Positions 56,339 to 64,000 of a stretch of 64,000 nt of DNA are shown here, one piece after another (positions within the stretch are counted from its first letter, which is position 1; each line of letters begins with the position of its first letter). Under the pieces are notes generated by a model. That model searched no databases. It was given only the letters and a program-made list of their open reading frames with translations, and was not told where the DNA came from. The DNA is from an uncultured Lachnospiraceae bacterium (GTDB lineage: Bacteria; Bacillota; Clostridia; Lachnospirales; Lachnospiraceae). The stretch spans positions 23,060 through 87,059 of the forward strand of contig CAMKEX010000001.1 in the NCBI GenBank assembly GCA_946411695.1, written 5' to 3'. The position numbers and the translations under genes are program-made.

Positions 56339-57091
56339 TCAGATGACAGGATATTTGGGGCTCATGCCGAACTGATTCTCTCCGGGCTGGCTGTCTGTCA
56401 GTTCAAATACCAGCAGTACGATACTGCCGACGCAGGGGACCAGGTTGAGGAAAAACCATGCGCCCGATTTCCCGATATCATGCATGCGGCGCCAGAAGAC
56501 TGCAAGCGAAGGTATAAAGGTAGCCAGCGAGAAGATCGACATCAAAATATTGGGCCCATCTTCAGGCGATGCTCCCAGGATGATCTTTCCCAGAACAGCG
56601 AGGATTCCCTGCACTATACAAATAAACAATGTATAGAACCAGTACTCACTTCTTCTGGCACGGCCTTCGAAGGTTGCGTACTTTGAAAAACAGGTCTGGA
56701 TCGCTTCTACAAAACCTACACCGGGAGTCGGTCCTCCGATTTGTCCCGAAGTACCCGCTGAGTAAGCCGGACCATAGGATGCACCGGATCCATAAGCAGG
56801 ACCGGTCTGCTGCTGGCCGCCATAGGAGTAGGACTGCTGGGTCTGGGCCTGCTGGCCGTCGCCATAGCTGTATGTCTCCTGGGATTGCTGGCTACCGCTG
56901 TTTGCATTCTGCTGCTGAGATTCAGTATGCAGGTCGCCGGCTGAAAACAGATTTTGATGAACGGAATCACCGGCTGCACTCTGAAAATCCTGTGCAGCCT
57001 GGGAGACTGCCTGCATATGAGGTGCCCCGCAGTTCTCACAGAACTTTGCGTCGTCAGCAATTACCGATCCACAGTTTCCACAATATGCCAT
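56339..57091 (-). CDS. Zinc-ribbon plus DUF805 membrane protein
   Basis: MAYCGNCGSVIADDAKFCENCGAP; YATFEGRARRSEYWFYTLF...FWRRMHDIGKSGAWFFLNLVP. Confidence 0.9.
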   Translation of the reverse strand: MAYCGNCGSVIADDAKFCENCGAPHMQAVSQAAQDFQSAAGDSVHQNLFSAGDLHTESQQQNANSGSQQSQETYSYGDGQQAQTQQSYSYGGQQQTGPAYGSGASYGPAYSAGTSGQIGGPTPGVGFVEAIQTCFSKYATFEGRARRSEYWFYTLFICIVQGILAVLGKIILGASPEDGPNILMSIFSLATFIPSLAVFWRRMHDIGKSGAWFFLNLVPCVGSIVLLVFELTDSQPGENQFGMSPKYPVI

Positions 57092-57277
57092 AATAATAGT
57101 TCCTTTCCGTCTTTTTCATCATTCTGTCCATGCTCCGGATGAGCACGATCAATTCTTGTCAATATGGGATTGTACCACCATTCAGCGGATGTAAAAAGAT
57201 GTCCTCCCATAAAAATTTACAGTTTTGAAGAAATTTTGTCCATGAATCTCCCGGTCCCCTCCGAAAAAGCTGCCTCT

Positions 57278-58087
57278 CTACTGCTTTTTTTCCAGCCACC
57301 TGATCCGCTCTGCGGTGTATCTTTCAATCTCCTTCCACAGGCTGTGCAGCTGCTTCTTGTGAGCACATAGTTTTTCCGTACAGTTTTCACAGTGCAGATA
57401 CCCGTTTGTGACAGGGGAAAACCGTTCAGGGTGCAGATAGAATGTGATCTCCCACCGCAGCATCAGAATGACCGACATGACCAGCAGAGTCCATGAATAG
57501 GTTTTTCTGACGAAGAACAGGGGCGTGAAGATCATGGCATAGTCCCAGTTATAAATCCGGCAGGAGCTGCAGCACTTGTTTTTCATAAACCAGCTCTGAA
57601 AAGGGCAGAAAAACAGGATACAGATCATATCGCAGACGGAGTAGGCGCAGCTGATCAGGATCATGATACCGTCATCAAAAATGCCGGACATGTACAAGGC
57701 ACCGAAAACGGCATTGAAGCAGATCCAGATCAGAGCCACCAGCATGGTGCCGTTGTTGTCCTGAATCAGGATCCTCGTCTTGCCGGTACGTATATAGTTT
57801 CGGGCAAACTGCTTCTGACAGCCGGGGCTTTCCAGCCTGGAAGGGAAAAACCGCAGGATCATCTCTACCGTAAAGACGACCCACAGGACAATCAGGACAG
57901 CGGGTCTGCTCTCAAGAAGGTCTGTGATCTCACCCCCCGAACCGCCTTTGCCGAGTCTGAAACGGATATACAATATAAGGACTGCAAGCAAAAGCACCGA
58001 CCGGTAGACAAGCCGGAAATAGTGATACATACCCACAGGTGTGAGTTTCACACGCATGCTGCCTCTGCGTGCTCTTTTCTCTGTCAT
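57278..58087 (-). CDS. Cysteine-rich membrane protein of unknown function
   Basis: ~6 hydrophobic segments; KNKCCSSCRIYNWDYAMIFTPLF and YLHCENCTEKLCAHK motifs. Confidence 0.65.
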   Translation of the reverse strand: MTEKRARRGSMRVKLTPVGMYHYFRLVYRSVLLLAVLILYIRFRLGKGGSGGEITDLLESRPAVLIVLWVVFTVEMILRFFPSRLESPGCQKQFARNYIRTGKTRILIQDNNGTMLVALIWICFNAVFGALYMSGIFDDGIMILISCAYSVCDMICILFFCPFQSWFMKNKCCSSCRIYNWDYAMIFTPLFFVRKTYSWTLLVMSVILMLRWEITFYLHPERFSPVTNGYLHCENCTEKLCAHKKQLHSLWKEIERYTAERIRWLEKKQ

Positions 58088-58189
58088 TTTGCCATCCTCT
58101 TTAAAGTAAGAATTGAGACGCCGGGGACGGTTCTGACTGTCCCGCTCTTCCTGAGGACTCCTTGTTTACTTACATCTTCCGCAATCAGC

Positions 58190-59290
58190 TCACACCTGGT
58201 AGAGGGAGAGGAAGTCTCTGTCTGTCTTCCATTTTTCGATGTTTTCTTCCTCAATGCGGGCAAATGGATTATCCTTTCCGATCTTGATCAGATCCTCCAG
58301 ATAACCGACAGTGGCGGAGGCATTGATCAGTCTGTGCTCGACGAGGGAGGCCAGTATGGTCTGCCTCTGTTTGTCACTCAGATTTGCCAGGTCAAAAATC
58401 GTGTAGCCGTACTGCTCCATGAGGGCGCGGGGATTGGTCGAATAGGCGGGATTTTTAAACTCCTTCTCGTAATCTTTTTTGGCCAGCATTCTGCAGAGCG
58501 GAACGCCCTCTTTCTTCATGGACACTGCCTCTCTGAGCAATGTGTAGTAATGGCCGCACTCCTCACAGTATCCCACTCCGAATGTATGGAATTTTCGTCT
58601 GCCCTCCGCATCCATCAGGACAGCCAGTCCCTTTCCGGGAGTGATCGTGTGGCCTTCGTGCAGGCATTTGATCATCTGCACCTGGATCACCTTGTTCTCG
58701 TATCCGATCGGAAAGACGGGTTCGACAGGGGTATTCACTTCCGCCCTGATCTTGAGAACGTCCTCCATCAGGCTGAGAGCATTATCGTATACTTTCTTCT
58801 TCTCATCATTGGAAAGGATCCAAGTGATTCTGTCAAAAGCCTCCGGGTTCTCCTGCACAAAGGAGAAGACGGTGCGGACCGCGATCGCCGCCGCTTTTTC
58901 AACAGGGACTTTACGTTTGCCGGTCCCGATCGAAGAAAGACCTATGGAGCGGATCCCGCAGGAAGAAGCGATCTGCAGTACATTTTTATAGCAGGATTCC
59001 AGAACCTTTTGCTCGCCGTGACGTCCGTCTTTCCATACCGGCGCGACCGTGTGGATAATATATTTGCAGGGAAGAGCATAGGCATCTGTTATTCTGGCTT
59101 CTCCGGGCCTGCATCCGCCCAGTTTCTCACAGGCTGTCCGCAGCTGATCGCCGGCCGCTTTATGAACGGCACCATTCATGCCGCCATCTCCAAAGAGCTC
59201 CTCATTAGAAGAATTGACAATGGCATCTGCGAAATCTGCTTTTGTAATGTCGCCGGATAATGTATTGATCTCAGTGCGGTTCATTCTCAT
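58190..59290 (-). CDS. Macro-domain protein with uncharacterised C-terminal domain
   Basis: INTLSGDITKADFADAIVNSSNEELFGDGGMNGAVHKAAGDQL...GIRSIGLSSIGTGKRKVPVEKAA; C-terminal GVGYCEECGHYYTLLREAVSMKKEGVPLC. Confidence 0.82.
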   Translation of the reverse strand: MRMNRTEINTLSGDITKADFADAIVNSSNEELFGDGGMNGAVHKAAGDQLRTACEKLGGCRPGEARITDAYALPCKYIIHTVAPVWKDGRHGEQKVLESCYKNVLQIASSCGIRSIGLSSIGTGKRKVPVEKAAAIAVRTVFSFVQENPEAFDRITWILSNDEKKKVYDNALSLMEDVLKIRAEVNTPVEPVFPIGYENKVIQVQMIKCLHEGHTITPGKGLAVLMDAEGRRKFHTFGVGYCEECGHYYTLLREAVSMKKEGVPLCRMLAKKDYEKEFKNPAYSTNPRALMEQYGYTIFDLANLSDKQRQTILASLVEHRLINASATVGYLEDLIKIGKDNPFARIEEENIEKWKTDRDFLSLYQV

Positions 59291-59442
59291 ATTGCTCTTT
59301 AGCTCTCCTTTCAAATCCGGGTGTCCTGCCGTCACAGCGGTCTCCTGTCATGTTCGCGGAACTCAGCCTCTTGCCGGTCATAGGGTTATTGCGTCATAGT
59401 ATCGTGCGGTCACAGCAGTCCCCTGTTCCCGCCGCGGAATCC

Positions 59443-61122
59443 TCACACAATTATGTCATATTTCACGATATTGCGGAAGAAGGCTTTGCCGTTTTCCGCA
59501 AAGAACTGAACCCCTGTATCTGTATCAAGGTCAGGGTAGACATTTCCCGTCATGACATGACGGCCGCCGTCAATAAAGGCCTCGATCGAGCTGACATCCA
59601 GAAACACCTGCAGTTCCACGACATCAACCGCTCCGATGCTGCAGACCCTGCGGTGGACATCCTCTTCCTGGCCGGTAAAGGGAATACCCGACCTGGTGCG
59701 GTCAAATACGATCTCACCCGTTTCTCTGTCATAATACAGAAGCGTCTCGTGTTCACTGCCGCAGAACAGCTTCAGCCCCGCCCTTGCAGCTGTGCCCGGT
59801 TCAATGGTGACCGACAGTTCAATGGTGCTGCCGCCGATCCCATCTATGCAGACACTGGTTTCGTCTGCCTCAAGGGATGAGGCGGTGACCTTGTTGCAGC
59901 GATAGTTTTCTATCTCAGTGACCGGTCTCTGGATCAGAGTATCCCCCTCGACATACAGTTCGCGGGGCAGTGTATAGGTGCCCGCCCAGCCCTCTTCCCG
60001 GGTCGGGAAGTTGCGGTCCCACATCTCCTTCCATGCGATCATGATGACACGGTCATCCGGCATACGGAGTGTCTGGGCGGCATAAAAGTCAAATCCGCTG
60101 TCCACTTCACCGATTTTGTCGATTCTGAAACGCCCGGTCTCAAAATTCAGCTCGCCGATCAGATAGATACCGGAGTGGACATTCTGATAAAGGCTTCCCA
60201 TCCGGGGAAGGTTCTGAGGACTGGAAAGAATGACCTCCTTACCGTCCATACAGATATAATCAGGACATTCGTAGACACCGTTCAGTGTGAAATATTCCCC
60301 GGCCATGGGGATCTGTCCCTCGGTGTCCTCATCAATCAGATGACCGACATATTCCCAGTGAAACAGGTCTTTGCTCCTTGCAAGAATCAGGTTCCCATAT
60401 CCCTCCTTCTCCTTCTCCTCCTCTTCCGCACCGGAAAGAGAACCGGCAGAAACCGGATGTATTTGCAGTTCGGTGCTGCTGCCGGACACAAAATCCGTTT
60501 CTTGCAGAGATACCCCCGGATCATCCGGATCAACGCTGCTGCCGGAGACACTTCCTGAAGGTGCGTGGGATATCCCTGCAGTCCGCTCTGCCCCGGCTGC
60601 CTGTGCGGCTTTTGCAGCCGCCAGTTCTTCCCTGGTCAGGACACGCGCACCAGCGATAAAATAAAAATCATCGCCGATACGGAACAGCCTGGGATCCCGG
60701 CAGTCCGTCTCTGTGACCTCCAGATCCAACATACCTGACGTCAGGATCGGATTATCAGGATTTTTGTCAAAATGAACACCGCCGTCCGTGGAAACAGCAA
60801 GACATTGCCGCTGCCGTTCCGGCTGAGCTGCTGTATACATCAGCCACAGGTCACCGTCTTTTTCAATCGTACTGCCGGAACAGCACCCGCAGATCACTTC
60901 ATAATCCTGATCCGGCACCAGCACGACAGGAAGGTTCTCCCATTTTATGAAATCTTTGGTGGTAAAATGCCCCCAGTGCATCGTCCCCCACTCAGCCTTG
61001 TGCGGATAGTGCTGAAAAAACAGATGTGCTTTTCCGTCATAATAAATGGTTCCGTTCGGATCATTCGACCAGCCGGACTGAACACTTGCATGGTATGTCG
61101 GCCTGTAGCTACGCATCTTCAA
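59443..61122 (-). CDS. Glycoside hydrolase family 32 (sucrose-6-phosphate hydrolase/fructanase-type)
   Basis: MKMRSYRPTYHASVQSGWSNDPNGTIYYDGKAHLFFQHYPHKAEWGTMHWGH; ETDCRDPRLF; YECPDYI. Confidence 0.93.
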   Translation of the reverse strand: MKMRSYRPTYHASVQSGWSNDPNGTIYYDGKAHLFFQHYPHKAEWGTMHWGHFTTKDFIKWENLPVVLVPDQDYEVICGCCSGSTIEKDGDLWLMYTAAQPERQRQCLAVSTDGGVHFDKNPDNPILTSGMLDLEVTETDCRDPRLFRIGDDFYFIAGARVLTREELAAAKAAQAAGAERTAGISHAPSGSVSGSSVDPDDPGVSLQETDFVSGSSTELQIHPVSAGSLSGAEEEEKEKEGYGNLILARSKDLFHWEYVGHLIDEDTEGQIPMAGEYFTLNGVYECPDYICMDGKEVILSSPQNLPRMGSLYQNVHSGIYLIGELNFETGRFRIDKIGEVDSGFDFYAAQTLRMPDDRVIMIAWKEMWDRNFPTREEGWAGTYTLPRELYVEGDTLIQRPVTEIENYRCNKVTASSLEADETSVCIDGIGGSTIELSVTIEPGTAARAGLKLFCGSEHETLLYYDRETGEIVFDRTRSGIPFTGQEEDVHRRVCSIGAVDVVELQVFLDVSSIEAFIDGGRHVMTGNVYPDLDTDTGVQFFAENGKAFFRNIVKYDIIV

Positions 61123-61379
61123 TCTCCTTTTAACAAGAAAACCTCATACATCTTACAATAGTAACAAAAATCTATTTTTGAGAACCAATATATCCATTGG
61201 TAATTTACATTTTCCCTTGGTGACAAGTACCTTTCATGATAAAAGACGGGGCAGATACTTCTGCCCCGTGACTGTTTACTTTGTTTTCCCACCATGATGC
61301 AACTAATTATTCTTGGCGCCGGGACCCAGCCCGGCCCACCGGGAATGATTATCATTATTCTGTTCGTTTGAACTGCCGT

Positions 61380-61637
61380 TTATGCATCATCCCAGTTGTG
61401 GATCGCATCAGCGATTCTGCTGAAACGAGGATACTCAGTGCCATCAATTTCAACTGTCTCATTCCACATGGCTGCAGGCCTCACCCAGACTTCCTCATCT
61501 CCGTACAGGGCGCGATAGACCACCATCGGCTCTGAAGTCTCGCTGTGTTTGGCAATATAAAGAACCTCGTACTCTTTGCCCTTGAAATGCCTGTATTTAC
61601 CCGGAAGGATCGTGTTTAATGCCTGTTCAAAGTCCAT
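61380..61637 (-). CDS. DUF1653 family small protein
   Basis: LPGKYRHFKGKEYEVLYIAKHSETSEPMVVYRALYGDEEVWVRPAAMW. Confidence 0.9.
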   Translation of the reverse strand: MDFEQALNTILPGKYRHFKGKEYEVLYIAKHSETSEPMVVYRALYGDEEVWVRPAAMWNETVEIDGTEYPRFSRIADAIHNWDDA

Positions 61638-62013
61638 AACCTACCCCTTTCTATTTGTAAAATACCATCAAAAAGACGAATGAATACTGCTCCGGAACAG
61701 CTCGATCTGAAGACTGCACCGCTGTTTTTATTATACCCTAATCTTATCTATTTAGGGGTAAAAAATTAACAATTACCCGAAAGATACCCGAATACAGCCC
61801 GGCAAGTACCGGAATACAGCCCGGGGCACCGGGAAGGGACCTTTCTGCTTGTCCCAGGCGGGTAGAGACGGTTCCGGGACACGATCCGGGACACGTGACG
61901 GTTCCGGGACATGTAAAAGGGACGGTTCTGATTGTTCCGGAACCGCCCCTCAATGACACTCTCCTAATGAAAAGGTCCTTCTCTAATTAACAGTTAACAG
62001 TATATTTATCTTC

Positions 62014-64000
62014 TTATTTTATGATAAACGATCCGATGTTCGCACTGGCAGAAGGCATGGGCACAGTACAGAAGACGCCGTTGCGCTTTCTTCTTGTGAC
62101 AATGCGGACATAATACCTGGTGTTCTTTTTGAGCTTGGATCCTCTGTACTGAGTGATCACCGCGCCGGTGGCGTCCGCCTTTGTGGCAGTGGACTGGTTC
62201 CAGTACCAGGTTCCTTTCGGATTTGTTGTGAGGAATACATTATATCCGTTGCAGCCGTAGATGATGTTCCAGCTGATATTCATCTTCAGGCTGGTCCCTT
62301 TACTCGTGTTCCTGGTGGTAAGCTTTGCGGGTGAAGGTGTGATGTATTCAATATTTGACCAGGGTCCGAAAATGCGCTGACCGTTCAGCATGTAGAATGC
62401 TCTTACCTTCATCTGGCTGACATGCTGAGGATGGACTGTGCAGTTGCGGTAGAGGACATTTGCCTTCACGATCGTAGAGCTGGCATGACTGCCGTCTGTC
62501 CAGGACAGAAGGGTCTGGTATCCACCCGCACCGTCCACCTTCTTCCAGGCAATCTGGCAGCCGGTGTATTTGGAATTATTCCATTTGGCGAAGTGGCAGT
62601 TGCCGGGTTTCTTCAGCACCTTTTTGACAGTGATCTTTACACTTGCCGACCCAGCCTGGTAATTTTTCGTCTCAGAAAATGATACGGTGATGGTAACCGT
62701 TCCCACACCCTTGCCGGTCACAGTGCCGTTGGAAGAAACCGTGGCAATCGCGTTGTTGGAGGACCTATAGGTGTATGCGGGTGTCTCCTTCGCTCCCGTA
62801 AGGGTCACCTTCGTTGTCTTGCCGACTTCCAGAGTGGACGCTGCCTTAGCCGTGATCTGCTGCTTCGCCTTATTGATCTTCTGGATGGATCTCTGGCTGC
62901 CCTCTTTGATCTCATCACAGATTGCGCAGTGGATGGATTCGGATCCCTCTTCTGTTTCTGTGGGCTGTTTGTCGACTGTATATTCTGTCTTCCACTTGTG
63001 ACCTGCTGCGGCGATGGTCTCTGTCGCCTTGTCTCCGCAGACTGTGCAGATCTTTTCCCTGCTGCCGGCCTCGGTGCAGGTGGCCGCTTTGGTAATTGTC
63101 CAGTCGCAATATTTATGTGCTGTCTTGTGAATTGCCCTTTCAGAGCCTTCCTTAACTTCGTTACAGACTTCACAGTGAATGGACTCGATGCCCTCTTCCT
63201 TGCAGGTTGCTTCCTTATCTACCGTGTAATCTGTCTCCCACTTGTGGCCTGTTGCAGGGATGACCTCGGTGACCTTATCTCCGCAGTCTGCGCAAACCTT
63301 TTCCCTGCTTCCGTCTTCCGTGCAGGTAGCTTCCTTTGCGACTATCCAATCTCCATAATGGTGAGTTGTCTTCGGAATCGCCCTTTCGGAGCCCTCCTGA
63401 ACTGCGTCACAGACGGCGCAGTGGATGGATTCGGATCCCTCTTCTGTTTCTGTGGGTTCTTTGTCGACAGTATATGTGTCTTTCCACTGATGCGCCGCAG
63501 GGATTTCCTCAGTCACCTTGTTTCCACATTCTGTGCAGACTTTTTCCCTGCTGCCTGCTTCCGTGCAGGTAGCTTCTTTGGTAATCGTCCAATCACCATA
63601 GTGGTGGGATGTCTTGGGAATTACTCTTTCGGAGCCTTCCTTGACTGCGTCACAGACAGAGCAGTGGATGGACTCGGTGCCCTCTTCCTTGCAGGTTGCT
63701 TCCTTGTCTACCGTGTAGTCTGTCTCCCACTTGTGGCCAGTTGCGGCGATGGCCTCAGTCACCTTGTCTCCGCAGGCTGCGCAGACCTTTTCCCTGCTGC
63801 CGGCTTCTGTGCAGGTGGGCTCTTTGGCGGTTGTCCAGTCCCCATAGCTGTGACCCGTTGCAGCAATGGTCTCGATCACCTTGTCCCCGCAGTCGGCACA
63901 GACCTTCTCCCTGCTTCCTGCCTCGGTGCAGGTGGCTTCTTTGGTAGTCGTCCAATCACCATAGTGGTGGGACGTCTTGGGAATTGCCCTCTCGGATCCT
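62014..64000 (-). CDS. Surface protein: tandem CxxC repeat modules, Big_2-like domain and Fn3-like C-terminal domains; N-terminus beyond window
   Basis: Frame stays open to base 64000 (GSERAIPKTSHHYGDWTTTKEATCTEAGSREKVCADCGDKV...); repeats of ~80 aa; Ig-like TLEVGKTTKVTLTGAKETPAYTYRSSNNAIATVSSNGTVTGKGVGTVTITV. Confidence 0.88.
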   Translation of the reverse strand, partial: GSERAIPKTSHHYGDWTTTKEATCTEAGSREKVCADCGDKVIETIAATGHSYGDWTTAKEPTCTEAGSREKVCAACGDKVTEAIAATGHKWETDYTVDKEATCKEEGTESIHCSVCDAVKEGSERVIPKTSHHYGDWTITKEATCTEAGSREKVCTECGNKVTEEIPAAHQWKDTYTVDKEPTETEEGSESIHCAVCDAVQEGSERAIPKTTHHYGDWIVAKEATCTEDGSREKVCADCGDKVTEVIPATGHKWETDYTVDKEATCKEEGIESIHCEVCNEVKEGSERAIHKTAHKYCDWTITKAATCTEAGSREKICTVCGDKATETIAAAGHKWKTEYTVDKQPTETEEGSESIHCAICDEIKEGSQRSIQKINKAKQQITAKAASTLEVGKTTKVTLTGAKETPAYTYRSSNNAIATVSSNGTVTGKGVGTVTITVSFSETKNYQAGSASVKITVKKVLKKPGNCHFAKWNNSKYTGCQIAWKKVDGAGGYQTLLSWTDGSHASSTIVKANVLYRNCTVHPQHVSQMKVRAFYMLNGQRIFGPWSNIEYITPSPAKLTTRNTSKGTSLKMNISWNIIYGCNGYNVFLTTNPKGTWYWNQSTATKADATGAVITQYRGSKLKKNTRYYVRIVTRRKRNGVFCTVPMPSASANIGSFIIK

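Noticed and set aside
58022-59260. 412-aa plus-strand ORF opposite the macro-domain gene
   Set aside because: Antisense shadow of a clear macro domain

Overview
The window is a dense, GC-rich Firmicutes chromosomal segment, most likely Lachnospiraceae/Clostridia. That assignment is inferred from gene content and order (pgsA-rimO-rpoZ-gmk-remA-yicC; recA-recX-rny; type III glutamine synthetase; type II galT). I saw no rRNA, tRNA or CRISPR array and no intact transposase. About 35-40 genes are ordinary housekeeping or accessory genes. The parts worth a second look are: (1) an orphan minus-strand transcription unit of about 755 nt at 24.9-25.7 kb, with a perfect TTGACA-N17-TATAAT promoter, a strong intrinsic terminator and no convincing ORF, so a candidate large ncRNA; (2) a sigma-70-like protein next to recA that keeps regions 1.1/1.2/2-like/3-like but has lost the -10 recognition aromatics and region 4; (3) a 164-bp MITE-like element with perfect 15-bp TIRs and 8-bp target duplications; (4) a four-gene SGNH/AlgI-type MBOAT/DltA-like/ACP acylation cassette; (5) a lipoprotein barnase with an overlapping barstar; (6) a ThiC C-terminal remnant abutting a DMT transporter; (7) a degenerate XerD-like catalytic-domain protein; (8) several in-frame and intergenic minisatellites and dispersed hairpin repeats. 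All calls come from reading the sequence and from family knowledge. No searches were run.
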